From: an archaeon
Lineage (GTDB): Archaea; Nanobdellota; Nanobdellia; SCGC-AAA011-G17; GW2011-AR18
Assembly (NCBI GenBank): GCA_023245565.1
Contig: JAHFKB010000002.1
Location: 2,534-44,879, forward strand
Direction: 5' to 3'
Length of the DNA stretch: 42,346 nucleotides
The notes under the pieces are model-generated. The model ran no database searches. It was not told the DNA's origin and was given only the letters and a program-made list of their open reading frames with translations. The translations under genes were made by a program, and so were the position numbers. Of the stretch, positions 23,000 to 32,251 are shown in pieces; the first letter of the stretch is position 1; the number at the start of each line of letters is the position of its first letter.

Positions 23000-23873
23000 T
23001 CTTGTGCTTTTTTGATTTTTTAGTTTTTCTTTTATGATACTTGTGTGCTATGTATAAAATAATAATTATAACTAAACCCCCATATAAATATGCTGAAGGT
23101 ATTCCATACTCTTCTTCTTTATATTGAATTCTTAAAAAATTACCTGTTAAATTTCCTAAATTCATTTGGACGCTTGGTTTTAAAATAATTGGAGTTTCTT
23201 TATTTATATCTCTATAATTTCCTATTGTATCTTTATAATTTATATTGATATTTAAGAAAGACCTAGTATTATTTACTACATCTTTATTTAATTTAATAGG
23301 TATTTTGATTGTACTATGATCTCCAGAATTAATTTTTCCAATATAGAATTCTTTTTGGCCTGTTAATTCTAATTTTTCTTGTTCTGGTAAATTTATACTA
23401 ACTTCTTGTGCTGGATTTATTCCTATATTATATATATCTAATAAAATGCTATCTTGGTTATAATAATTTATCTTTAGATCAAAATTAGTTGACACTTCTT
23501 TTATTTTTATATCTATAATTTTTTTATAATAGGTTTTTGGAGTTTCATATATTCTAAATTCTATCTGATAATCGCCAGGAGTAACTTCTTTATCTATGTT
23601 TAATTTATAATGCAGAGTTAATTTTTCTCCTGATCTAAATGTTGTCATGTTGTAAATATCTGTAGATTCATCTAAAATAAATGGTGGTTTTAATTTAAAA
23701 GAAAAATTAAGATCATAAATTGATGATTTAATATTTGTAAAATCTATGTAAATATCTAAAGGTTGACCTTGAATACCATAAAAAATATCTTGTCTAATTA
23801 TAACTTTCTCTTCTTCAGCAAAAACCATATTTAATGATAATAAAAATAATAAAATTATAAACCACATTTTCAT
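22980..23873 (-). CDS. exported Ig-like membrane protein of the ABC operon (2)
   Basis: Signal peptide at residues 1-19 (WFIILLFLLSLNMVFAEE), two beta-sandwich domains of the kind found in COG1361 S-layer-like proteins, and a C-terminal membrane segment near 262-280 with a basic cytoplasmic tail. It shares sequence with the other exported gene in the operon, for instance SGEKLTLHYKL and DTIGN. It probably works outside the cell beside the transporter. It ends the four-gene unit, 30 bases after the permease. Confidence 0.8.
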   Translation of the reverse strand: MKMWFIILLFLLSLNMVFAEEEKVIIRQDIFYGIQGQPLDIYIDFTNIKSSIYDLNFSFKLKPPFILDESTDIYNMTTFRSGEKLTLHYKLNIDKEVTPGDYQIEFRIYETPKTYYKKIIDIKIKEVSTNFDLKINYYNQDSILLDIYNIGINPAQEVSINLPEQEKLELTGQKEFYIGKINSGDHSTIKIPIKLNKDVVNNTRSFLNININYKDTIGNYRDINKETPIILKPSVQMNLGNLTGNFLRIQYKEEEYGIPSAYLYGGLVIIIILYIAHKYHKRKTKKSKKHKIKYQNF

Positions 23874-23903
23874 ATTATTTTATAAAATCTCTAATATATA
23901 AAT

Positions 23904-25154
23904 TTATTCTGATCTTAATGCTTTAACTGGTTTTAATTTTGAAGCTCTGTAAGCTGGTATTGCTCCAGAAATCATTCCTAAGACCATTGAAAATATTAAT
24001 GTAAAAATTATTACTTGTATTGATATTGAAGTTGTAATTGGGTCTCCGCCACCAAAACTAACTCCTAATTTTGGAATTGATATTGCAATTAATATTCCAA
24101 ATAAAACTCCTAAAATTCCACCAACTAAACCTACTAAACCTGAATTAAATAAAAATATTAACATTATATCTATGTTTTTAGCACCTAAGGCTTTCATGAT
24201 TCCTATTTCTTTAGTTCTTTCTAAAACTGAAGTAAACATTGTATTTGCAATTCCAACAGCTCCAACAATTAGAGATACTGCTGCTATAACTCCTAAAAAT
24301 AAAGTAAAACCTGCTAATATTGCAGCTACTTTTTCTTGTATTGTTTTCATAGATAAAATAGTAAAATCTTTTGTGTCTTTATTTACATGTCTTACAACAA
24401 ATAATTTTTCTTCTAATAATTTTTCAACTAGGTCAACTTGATTTTGATCTTTAACTTTAATTGTAATTGAATCATATTCTCTTTCATTTTTATTTAAAAC
24501 TTCTTTTGCAGTTTCAATAGGCATTATTATTTTTCTATCATCAACACTAAAGCCTCCTGCTTTTTTAAGTACTCCGACTATAGTGTAAGGTTTTTCATCT
24601 ATCTTAATTTGTCTATTAAGTGCTATGTCATTTTTAAAAACTTCTTTTGCTATTGAATTTCCTATTACTACTGCATTTTTATCACTTGGAATAAGAAACC
24701 TTCCAGACTCTAGATTTGAAGTTGTTATAAATTTCCAAATTTGTGGATCAACACCATCTATGTTTAGATTTACTGTTTCTCCTAAATAATAAACAGATTT
24801 TGTACTGCTTATTTGAGGATTAACATATAATATCTCTGGAATTGATTTAGATGCTTGGACTTCTTTATCTGTTAATAATTTATTTGTTGTACTTTGAGAT
24901 TGTTCTCCTGGGCGAGATCTACAATTTGGACCTGGACATTCACTGGCTTTATCAAAACCAGGAGTTATTGTTATTATATCTGAACCTAATCCTCCTAATT
25001 GTTTTTGAATATCTTTTTGAAAACCATTTCCAATAGAAACAATAGAAATTATTGAAGCTACACCCATTATAATTCCTATAATTGTTAGCCAGCTTCTTAA
25101 TTTACTATGTATTATAATATTTAATGCTATTTTTAATGACTTTTGTATTTTCAT
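23904..25154 (-). CDS. MacB/FtsX-type ABC transporter permease
   Basis: A 416-residue permease with the MacB layout: one membrane helix at about 20-42, a large extracytoplasmic MacB periplasmic core domain from 45 to 265, and three helices at the C-terminus (around 285, 335 and 380) ending in YRASKLKPVKALR. MacB-type proteins act by mechanotransmission, moving substrates or proteins outside the membrane. An insertion near residues 72-90 has two cysteines (ECPGPNC) that may form a disulfide. It starts directly at the end of the upstream exported gene. Confidence 0.88.
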   Translation of the reverse strand: MKIQKSLKIALNIIIHSKLRSWLTIIGIIMGVASIISIVSIGNGFQKDIQKQLGGLGSDIITITPGFDKASECPGPNCRSRPGEQSQSTTNKLLTDKEVQASKSIPEILYVNPQISSTKSVYYLGETVNLNIDGVDPQIWKFITTSNLESGRFLIPSDKNAVVIGNSIAKEVFKNDIALNRQIKIDEKPYTIVGVLKKAGGFSVDDRKIIMPIETAKEVLNKNEREYDSITIKVKDQNQVDLVEKLLEEKLFVVRHVNKDTKDFTILSMKTIQEKVAAILAGFTLFLGVIAAVSLIVGAVGIANTMFTSVLERTKEIGIMKALGAKNIDIMLIFLFNSGLVGLVGGILGVLFGILIAISIPKLGVSFGGGDPITTSISIQVIIFTLIFSMVLGMISGAIPAYRASKLKPVKALRSE

Positions 25155-26099
25155 TTAATCTTCTTCATTTGCTTTGTTAATTTTTCTTTTGTAATAAATT
25201 ATTACAGCTATTAAAATTACAGCAAGTATTAGTGAAGTGTATATAAAAACTTTGTAATTATTATTTATTTGTTCAGAAGTATCAATCTTGGTTGTATATC
25301 CTGTAAGATCACTAAAGCCTTTTTTTATTTGTTGTGTCATTATTATTGGAATTTCTTTATTTATTGTTCTTCTATTTCCTATTGTATCAGTATAATCTAT
25401 TTGTAAGTTCAATATCTTTTCTTGATTGTCTTCATAATTTAATTTTGGTTTAACTAAAACATTAAGCAATGTATAATCTCCTGAATTTAGATTTCCAACA
25501 ATGTAAGATGGTGAACCTATTAATTCAAAACTTTCTTGTTCTGGAATTTTTACAGTTATTGAATTGGCTGAATTTTTTCCTATATTTGATATTGCTATAG
25601 AAAGTCCTTCTTTACTAACTTGCTGCATTGCTACATCAAAGTTGGATGTTACGTCATCTATTTTTATACTAAAGAAATATGGATAATAAATACCATTGTC
25701 TGTATAAGCTCTAAACTCAACTTCATAATTTCCTGGAATTGCGTTTTTATCAATTTTTAATTTATAATGCAGAGTTAATTTTTCTCCTGATTTTAGAGTT
25801 GGAAAATTAGAATTATCAATTGAAGGATCAAGTGAGAAAGGATATTTTAAATTAAATTCAAATCTTGGATTTATTACATCTCCACCAATATTATCAATTG
25901 CCATATAAACATCTATTAATTCTCCAGGATTAGCTGGGAATGGATCTTGTCTTATGTCTTTCATTCTAAAATTAGATATTGCCTCTTTATTTGATTCTAG
26001 ATTATCTTTTTTTTCTTGTGTAAAATTTAATGATGTTTGTGCAAATGCAGAAGAAACTAACATTAAACTTAATAATATAAAAATTATTATTTTTTTCAT
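25155..26099 (-). CDS. exported Ig-like membrane protein of the ABC operon (1)
   Basis: A paralogue of the last gene of the operon. Signal peptide 1-20 (IIIFILLSLMLVSSAFAQ), two COG1361-like beta-sandwich domains, and a C-terminal membrane helix at about 283-305. Shared sequence includes SGEKLTLHYKLKIDK and DTIGNRRTINKEIPII. It overlaps the ATPase gene by four bases and abuts the permease gene, so it is an integral part of the transporter, perhaps an accessory subunit that replaces the MacA adaptor. Confidence 0.82.
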   Translation of the reverse strand: MKKIIIFILLSLMLVSSAFAQTSLNFTQEKKDNLESNKEAISNFRMKDIRQDPFPANPGELIDVYMAIDNIGGDVINPRFEFNLKYPFSLDPSIDNSNFPTLKSGEKLTLHYKLKIDKNAIPGNYEVEFRAYTDNGIYYPYFFSIKIDDVTSNFDVAMQQVSKEGLSIAISNIGKNSANSITVKIPEQESFELIGSPSYIVGNLNSGDYTLLNVLVKPKLNYEDNQEKILNLQIDYTDTIGNRRTINKEIPIIMTQQIKKGFSDLTGYTTKIDTSEQINNNYKVFIYTSLILAVILIAVIIYYKRKINKANEED

Positions 26100-26800
26100 T
26101 TTGCCTTTCTCCTATTTGAATACTCTCTTAATACTTTTCCATCTTTTAATTCAATTACTCTTTGAGCATATCTTACTAATGATGGATCATGTGTTACTAT
26201 TACAATGCTTTTATTTTTTTCTTTATTTAAATTTATTAATAATTTCATTACATTTTCTCCTGTTTTTGAATCTAATGCTCCTGTTGGCTCATCTGCTAAA
26301 ATAACATCTGGATCATTTATTAAAGACCTTGCTATTGCAACTCTTTGCATTTGCCCACCAGATAATTGTGTGGGTTTATGATTAATTCTGTCTCCCATAT
26401 CTACAAAGTCTAATAATTGTTTAGCTCTTTTATGCAGTTTAATTGTATTTCCATTTTGAAATTCTCCTGGTATAGCAACATTTTCAAGAGCTGTTAATGT
26501 TGGAATTAAATTAAATTGCTGAAATATAAATCCTATTTTTCTACCTCTTATTTGTGCTAATTTAGATTCTGAAAGTTTTTTTACATCTTTTGATTCTAGA
26601 AATACTTGCCCTTTTGAAGGGACATCTAGGCATCCTACTAAATTCATAATTGTAGATTTACCAGAACCTGATTTACCTGTTATTGCTAGAATTTCTCCTT
26701 TTTTAACTTCTAAAGATATTCCTTGTAGTGCATTTAATTTAATTTTACCCATGTGATAAGTTTTCCAGACATCATTTAATTTTATAATTGGTTTGTTCAT
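26096..26800 (-). CDS. MacB/LolD-type ABC transporter ATPase
   Basis: A 234-residue ATPase. Walker A GKSGSGKST, Q-loop FQQFNLIPTLT, signature LSGGQMQRV, Walker B VILADEPTGALD and the switch HDPS are all intact. The LTALENVAIPG segment and length belong to the LolD/MacB class that pairs with FtsX-type permeases. It is the first gene of the four-gene operon. Confidence 0.93.
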   Translation of the reverse strand: MNKPIIKLNDVWKTYHMGKIKLNALQGISLEVKKGEILAITGKSGSGKSTIMNLVGCLDVPSKGQVFLESKDVKKLSESKLAQIRGRKIGFIFQQFNLIPTLTALENVAIPGEFQNGNTIKLHKRAKQLLDFVDMGDRINHKPTQLSGGQMQRVAIARSLINDPDVILADEPTGALDSKTGENVMKLLINLNKEKNKSIVIVTHDPSLVRYAQRVIELKDGKVLREYSNRRKAK

Positions 26801-26818
26801 ATTAAATTTACTTTAAGA

Positions 26819-26831
26819 AAATTTATAAAAC
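26819..26831 (-). promoter_or_regulatory. TATA box of the ABC operon
   Basis: GTTTTATAAATTT on the minus strand is centred about 26 bases before the ATG at 26800, predicting a leaderless operon message. Confidence 0.55.
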
Positions 26832-26921
26832 TTCGTAAACTAAGATCATAATGCATGAGATTATTAAATATATATTTAGGCATATAAATGGTTTTAAAAT
26901 AAATATTAGTTAAAATTTATA

Positions 26922-27908
26922 ATGACTAAATTAGAGGAGAGAATAAAGAGTTTATTAGAAAAATATGATCTAAAAACTATAAAGCAATTATCTCCAAGAC
27001 AAAATTCTGTTTTAATTAGTACTCCTCAACAAATATTATTTCATGATTCATCACTTGTTGCTCCAATATTGGAAGATAAAGCAGCAGTTAGTCTTGGTTG
27101 TTTTTATGAATACTTAACTGCTGGAATACATGGCGGTAAACCTTGTAAGCCAATTCATTTTAGACTTAATACTGAGTTATTATTAATTGATGGTTATGCA
27201 AAAACTCTTCAATTATTACCTTCTGAAGGTTTAGGTATAGATGAAGATGATGAAGAAATTGTTACTAGATTTAAAGCTAAACCAGATATTTATGATGAAC
27301 TTACAGGAACTTATTATGAATCTAAAGGTTTAGTTCTTAGTAATGATTGTAATCTCACTTCTGAACAAATTAGAACATATAAGGCTCTACAAACTATTAA
27401 TCAAAAGGAAAAAATAAATTTTGTTATACATAGGCATTCTTTACCAGGTATTAAAAGCAAATGGAGAGGAACATTATCAGATTTAGTTAAAAGTTTATCT
27501 GATAAAACTGTTTACTCTATTGTTTTTCCATTTAGTATTGCATTAGCACTTTATGGTCATGATAATGTAAATTCTGAACTTGTTGAAAGTTTTTATATTC
27601 CTGGAGATAGACATGGTCCTGCTAGATATGCTGCTGTTAAAGACAAAGTAATGGATAGATTATTTTTAGAACCTGATAAAGTTATAGAAGAATTAAATTT
27701 AAATCCTAAGAATTATAGTTATGAAGTCTTTAGATCTCCTGAAAAATATCAAATTATTTTAGATTTATTTCCACCTGGTGAGCCAGTAATACATGAAATG
27801 AATAGTTATCCAATAATGATTATAAAACAGAAGAACCATGATAAATGGGTTAGAAAATTTGTTAGGGACTATTTAAAAGAATTAGGTGTTAATGATATTC
27901 CATTCTAA
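26922..27908 (+). CDS. putative PD-(D/E)XK nuclease, paralogue B
   Basis: The longest of the three copies, 328 residues. Core residues are Glu63 in CFYEYLTAG, Asp122 in KPDIYDE, Glu133-x-Lys135 in YYESKG, Gln149, Tyr153 and His172 in HRHSLPG. Every gap between these from the Asp onward equals that in copies A and C. The downstream block DKVIEELNLNPKNY and the ending HDKWVRKFVRDYLKEL are also shared. Copy C starts 53 bases later in the same direction. A possible TATA box precedes the gene near 26895. Confidence 0.72.
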   Translation: MTKLEERIKSLLEKYDLKTIKQLSPRQNSVLISTPQQILFHDSSLVAPILEDKAAVSLGCFYEYLTAGIHGGKPCKPIHFRLNTELLLIDGYAKTLQLLPSEGLGIDEDDEEIVTRFKAKPDIYDELTGTYYESKGLVLSNDCNLTSEQIRTYKALQTINQKEKINFVIHRHSLPGIKSKWRGTLSDLVKSLSDKTVYSIVFPFSIALALYGHDNVNSELVESFYIPGDRHGPARYAAVKDKVMDRLFLEPDKVIEELNLNPKNYSYEVFRSPEKYQIILDLFPPGEPVIHEMNSYPIMIIKQKNHDKWVRKFVRDYLKELGVNDIPF

Positions 27909-27961
27909 ATTATACTTATTAAAACACATATTCTTTTAAAATTTGTCTTTATACTTATTTT

Positions 27962-28816
27962 ATGGTTAATAATTCAGCTGTAAGACAAAAGTATCTAAGA
28001 ACTGTGGTTTCTAATCTGAGATTTAGTGGCATGAAAACTTTTTCCCCAGTTAATAAAAGTATTCGTGTAAAAATAGAAGAATTTGGAGATTCTAAATTTA
28101 AGAGATCAGCTGTTCTTTCTAAATTTTATGAATATTTAACTGCAGGACTTTATGGTGGAGAACGTGGCCATAATTTAGTTTTAGAAGGAGAAGATGAAGA
28201 AGATGGTAGGCCTGTAAGAATTGATGTTTATGATAAAGATAATAATATTGCTTATGAATGTAAAGCTATTAGATCTGGACGTCATGCTAATTTAGTAGAT
28301 TATCAAATAAATTCTTATAAAGAATTACAGATTAGATATAGGGATTTAAATTTATTATTTGTATTTTATAGACATGGAATTAGAAATATACAATCTACTT
28401 GGAAAGGAAGTCATGAAGATTTAATTTATCAATTACGTTCTAGAGAACAATATTCTTTAATGTTGCCTTTAAGTTTAATTCTTGCTTTACATAATAATAA
28501 CAATAAACTTACATATAGGTGTGCTGGAAATTTAGATATGAGAAGCTCTACATTAGTTAAAACATCTACATTTTCTTACATTGCTAGTGATCCTAAGAAT
28601 TTCATTAGAGATTTAGATTTGGATCCAAGTAATTATTTAGTAAATAAATATATTTTACCTTCATCTATTAGGATTGTTGGAATGAAAGATGATCATAAAG
28701 TTAGTGAAGGAAGAGTTAGACCTTTTCCTATAATTAAAATTTCAGAGAAAAAACAATATCATGGTGTTTTTGTGAAAAAATTACTTAGAGATTATTTAAG
28801 AAATGTTCCTTTTTAG
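27962..28816 (+). CDS. putative PD-(D/E)XK nuclease, paralogue C
   Basis: A 284-residue copy. Core residues are Glu57 in KFYEYLTAGLYGG, Asp88 in VRIDVYD, Glu99-x-Lys101 in YECKA, Gln115 and Tyr119 in DYQINSYKELQ, and His138 in YRHGI. The C-terminal block reads LDLDPSNYLVNKY and the end VKKLLRDYLRNVPF is close to copy B. Copy C replaces the PD proline with isoleucine, which the fold tolerates. Probably a duplicate of B, since the two are more alike than either is to A. Confidence 0.72.
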   Translation: MVNNSAVRQKYLRTVVSNLRFSGMKTFSPVNKSIRVKIEEFGDSKFKRSAVLSKFYEYLTAGLYGGERGHNLVLEGEDEEDGRPVRIDVYDKDNNIAYECKAIRSGRHANLVDYQINSYKELQIRYRDLNLLFVFYRHGIRNIQSTWKGSHEDLIYQLRSREQYSLMLPLSLILALHNNNNKLTYRCAGNLDMRSSTLVKTSTFSYIASDPKNFIRDLDLDPSNYLVNKYILPSSIRIVGMKDDHKVSEGRVRPFPIIKISEKKQYHGVFVKKLLRDYLRNVPF

Positions 28817-28881
28817 AATTTATGTAAAATTTTCGGAAATTTCTGGTTAATTAATTTAAATCTTTAAATAAATTATTTAAT

Positions 28882-29178
28882 ATGTTTGAAATTAAAGATA
28901 AAACTGGAAGAACAATAAGATTAACTAAAGAAAGATGGAAGCATATAGTTAATTCACATCCAATAATATCTAATAATATTGAAGAAATAAAGAAAACATT
29001 GCAAGGTCCTTTGTTAATTACTAAAGATGAATATGATAAACAAGTCTACTTTTATTATAAGTTTTATAAAAATTTTAAAGATAAGAAAACTTTCTTAATT
29101 ATTGTAGTAAAATATTTAAATGGGAGTGGCTTTATTATAACTAGCTTTTATACTGATAAAATAGTTGGAATGAAATGA
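28882..29178 (+). CDS. BECR-fold (PBECR-like) nuclease, putative toxin
   Basis: A 98-residue protein resembling the phage-barnase-EndoU-colicin-RelE-like (PBECR) group: LTKERWKHIVNSHPII near the start, GPLLITKD, and LIIVVKYLNGSGFIITSFYTD at the end. The His in WKHI and the basic residues nearby are candidate catalytic groups. Its last four bases overlap the start of a DUF2283 gene, a family linked with toxin partners. I infer a toxin role from this pairing. Confidence 0.65.
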   Translation: MFEIKDKTGRTIRLTKERWKHIVNSHPIISNNIEEIKKTLQGPLLITKDEYDKQVYFYYKFYKNFKDKKTFLIIVVKYLNGSGFIITSFYTDKIVGMK

Positions 29179-29399
29179 AAGACAAAATATCGATTTATTA
29201 TGATAAAGAAGGAGATGTTTTAGAAATAGATATAGGCAAACCTACAAAAGGATATTGTAAAGGTCTAGGCGATGATATTTTTGAAAAAATAGATGAAAAA
29301 ACAGGAAATACAAAAGGATACACTATTCTTGGTTTTAAAAAAAGAACAGAAAAATCTCTTAATATTTCTTTACCGATAAATTTAGAATTAGAAGCTTGA
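29175..29399 (+). CDS. DUF2283 family protein, putative antitoxin
   Basis: A 74-residue protein matching DUF2283: ISIYYDKEGDVLEIDIG at the start, then a strand and the GYTILGFKKR end. These small proteins often sit next to nuclease toxins. The ATG overlaps the nuclease stop (ATGA), so the toxin gene is first and translation is coupled. Confidence 0.75.
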   Translation: MKDKISIYYDKEGDVLEIDIGKPTKGYCKGLGDDIFEKIDEKTGNTKGYTILGFKKRTEKSLNISLPINLELEA

Positions 29400-29414
29400 A
29401 ATAAAGATAAATAG

Positions 29415-29603
29415 AATTTAGAAACAGATACTATATATTTATTTAAAAAAATTAAGATCTATTTAACTAAACAAATAGGTGATAATACTATAATTGATAT
29501 AGATAAATCAGATCAATTAATAGGCATTGGACTATTATTTATTAAAGAAAGAAAACCTGATTTTATAAATGAACTTAAATCTTTGAAACTTCTATCTGTT
29601 TAA
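29415..29603 (+). pseudogene. remnant of a second DUF2283-like gene
   Basis: An open frame of 62 codons without an ATG, just downstream of the intact DUF2283 gene. Its middle reads NTIIDIDKSDQLIGIGLLFI, the end of a DUF2283 fold, then a short tail and TAA. The first half of the domain is missing, and a TAG lies just before it. Probably decayed; an ATT start at 29451 after the TATA-like stretch at 29431 cannot be excluded. Confidence 0.45.
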
Positions 29604-29645
29604 TCAATTAATAAACTTTAAAAATGAACTAATTCTTGATTAATT

Positions 29646-31025
29646 ATGGAACCTATTATTGGTATTGAATGCCATGTCTCATTAAATACTAAAACAAAAT
29701 TATTTTGTTCTTGTTCTTTAACAGGAAATGAAGAACCTAATTCAAGATGCTGTGATGTTTGTATTGGTGCTCCTGGATCTAAACCTGTATTAAATAAAAA
29801 AGCCATGGAGTATGCTTTAAAATTATGTTTGGCTTTAAATTGTAAAATTGCTGATGAAGTTGTATTTTCAAGAAAAACTTATTTTTATCCAGATATGGGA
29901 AAGAATTATCAGATAACCCAATATGAAATTCCTATTGGAAGTGATGGATACTTAGAAGTTTTTGGAAAGAAAATTAAAATTAAAAGAATACAAATTGAAG
30001 AAGATCCTGCTGCATTAATTCATCAAGGTAATACTGTTTTAGTAGATTATAATAGATCTGGAACTCCTTTATGTGAAATAGTTACAGAACCTGATATGAA
30101 TAGTCCTGAAGAAGCAAGAGAATTTCTTAAAAGATTATTAACTATTTTAAATTATATAAAAATTTTTGATATAAAAAATTGCATTGTAAAAGCTGATGCA
30201 AATGTAAGTATTAAAGGATATGAAAGAGTTGAGATAAAAAATATTAATGGATTTAAAGATATAGAAAGAGCAATAAGCTATGAAATTGAAAGACATAAAA
30301 GTTTAATTAAAGAAGGAAATGGTGTTAAAGATAAAGAAACTAGAGGATGGGATTCTGATAAAGGTATAACTGAATTTCAAAGAAGCAAAGAAAGTGAAGC
30401 TGATTATGGATATATTGTAGATCCTGATTTAGTTCCTATTGATATAAGCAAAGAATTAGTTGAGAAAACTAGAAAAGAATTACCTGAATTGCCACAAGAA
30501 AAATCATTAAGATATCAGAAAGAATATAAAATTAAAAAAGATGATGCTGAAGTCTTAGCTAATGATTATGAATTAACTGGATTACTAGAAAATGCTATTA
30601 AGAAAAAAATAGATCCTTTATTTGCTGCTGAATGGATAAGAAGAGAAGTTACTAGGGTCTTAAATTATAATAAAAAAGAATTAGGTGAAATTTTTATTAT
30701 AAAAAATCTATTAGATGTTTTAGAATTAATACAAGAAAATAAAATTACTAGACAAACTGGACAGAGATTAATGGAATTATTAATTGAAAAAGATATTAAT
30801 GTAAAAGAATATGTTAAAAAACAAGGACTTGAGTTAGTTTCTGATAGCAAAGAATTAGAAGATATTTGCAAGAAAATATTAAAAGAAAATACTCAAGCTG
30901 TGAAAGAATATTTAGAAGGTAATGAAAAATCATTTATGTTCTTAGTTGGACAGTGTATGAGAAGTTCTAAAGGAAAAGCTGATCCTAAAACTATTAATGA
31001 ATTGTTAAAGAAATTAATAAAATAA
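29646..31025 (+). CDS. gatB: Asp/Glu-tRNA amidotransferase subunit B
   Basis: GatB phosphorylates and amidates Glu-tRNA(Gln) or Asp-tRNA(Asn) with ammonia from GatA. The 459-residue protein begins IIGIECHVSLNTKTKLFC with the zinc-binding CSC and CCDVC cysteines and the SRKTYFYPDMGKNYQITQYE segment that is diagnostic. The C-terminal helical and tail domains (YqeY-like) are complete. GatA and GatC are not in the window. The presence of GatB rather than GatE suggests transamidation by the GatCAB enzyme. Confidence 0.96.
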   Translation: MEPIIGIECHVSLNTKTKLFCSCSLTGNEEPNSRCCDVCIGAPGSKPVLNKKAMEYALKLCLALNCKIADEVVFSRKTYFYPDMGKNYQITQYEIPIGSDGYLEVFGKKIKIKRIQIEEDPAALIHQGNTVLVDYNRSGTPLCEIVTEPDMNSPEEAREFLKRLLTILNYIKIFDIKNCIVKADANVSIKGYERVEIKNINGFKDIERAISYEIERHKSLIKEGNGVKDKETRGWDSDKGITEFQRSKESEADYGYIVDPDLVPIDISKELVEKTRKELPELPQEKSLRYQKEYKIKKDDAEVLANDYELTGLLENAIKKKIDPLFAAEWIRREVTRVLNYNKKELGEIFIIKNLLDVLELIQENKITRQTGQRLMELLIEKDINVKEYVKKQGLELVSDSKELEDICKKILKENTQAVKEYLEGNEKSFMFLVGQCMRSSKGKADPKTINELLKKLIK

Positions 31026-31055
31026 TGTTATAAACTTTTCTCTTTTTATTCTTCT

Positions 31056-32201
31056 ATGGAAAATAAAATTGCCTTAGCTTTATTAACAGCTTATCTAGGA
31101 TTAAGTAGTGGATGTGATTTAATAAAAGAATTTACAGGTGAAAAACCAATAATTGAAAAATCTAAAACAAATGCACCACAACAATTACCTGTTGAAAAAG
31201 CTGCAAAACCTAAAGTCGATAATGTAGAAGAAAAACTTAGAAATATTGTTTTAAGTTATGCAAGTGATCCTCAATTTTCTGGATCTGGTTTTCTTAGTAA
31301 AATAACTGGAACAAGTATTAAATTAGAATTATATGATTTAGATAAAGAAAGAATTTACTTATCTGTACCTTCAACTAAATATAATGCAGAAACACTTAAC
31401 AAATTAGCTAAAGATCAAAATCAAGTATCATTTGCTAGAAATTCAGATGGTTCTTATCAAGGAACAAGTTTAAAACTTGAGGGTTTAATTCTTAATAGGC
31501 CTGGAAATTATTTTTTTGCTATGCCTGCAGAAAATTTAAGGATTGATAAAAAAGCAAGATTAAATATTAATTTAGGAGGAATAAATTATAATCCTTCTTT
31601 ACAAGAATTGTCAGATTTACTAAGCAACAAAAAAGTTTATGGTGGGTCTTTATTTTTCAATAGTTCTCCTAAAGTTAGTGCCAATCATGGAGCTTATGTT
31701 GCAAAAAAAGGAGAACCATCTCTAACTCGTTTAATTAGTAAATTAATTGAAAGAAATGATAATATAGGAAGAAGAGCACAAAAATTACTTGATTTTGTTA
31801 CAGGAAATATGAAATATAATTATGGTGAGGCTAATGGTGATGTTGAAGTTTTAAAAAGACCAAATGAAGTATTAATGACTCGTGGTTCTGATTGCAGTGG
31901 ATTAGTTATATTATATGCTTCTTTATTAGAACAAGCAGGAATTGATTACAAAATAATATATTCAAATACTCTTGGACATGTTACTGTTGCTGTTGAGGGA
32001 AATTATGAAAATACAAATGGATTAACTTTTAATTTTGGTAAAAACTATTCTATTGCTGAAACAACAGTTAAAGGTTTTATAATAGGACAAACTTCAGTCA
32101 AACCAACAATTGAATTAAAAGATATAACTTATTTTCAAAAACCAGGAAATAATTCTTTTATATATGATGGTAGAACTGGAAATACTATAGATTTTTTATA
32201 A
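31056..32201 (+). CDS. lipoprotein with transglutaminase-like domain
   Basis: A signal sequence ends in a lipobox-like LSSGC with Cys20. Residues 60-230 are of unknown fold. From about 240 to 350 lies a transglutaminase-like cysteine protease fold: helix RAQKLLDFVTGNMKY, catalytic Cys in RGSDCSGLVILYASLLEQAG, and His in LGHVTVAV. These domains cleave or link peptides at the cell surface. It follows gatB after 30 bases. Confidence 0.8.
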   Translation: MENKIALALLTAYLGLSSGCDLIKEFTGEKPIIEKSKTNAPQQLPVEKAAKPKVDNVEEKLRNIVLSYASDPQFSGSGFLSKITGTSIKLELYDLDKERIYLSVPSTKYNAETLNKLAKDQNQVSFARNSDGSYQGTSLKLEGLILNRPGNYFFAMPAENLRIDKKARLNINLGGINYNPSLQELSDLLSNKKVYGGSLFFNSSPKVSANHGAYVAKKGEPSLTRLISKLIERNDNIGRRAQKLLDFVTGNMKYNYGEANGDVEVLKRPNEVLMTRGSDCSGLVILYASLLEQAGIDYKIIYSNTLGHVTVAVEGNYENTNGLTFNFGKNYSIAETTVKGFIIGQTSVKPTIELKDITYFQKPGNNSFIYDGRTGNTIDFL

Positions 32202-32251
32202 AATAATAATAAAATAAAAAAATTTAAAATAAATTGATTTGATTTATAAAT

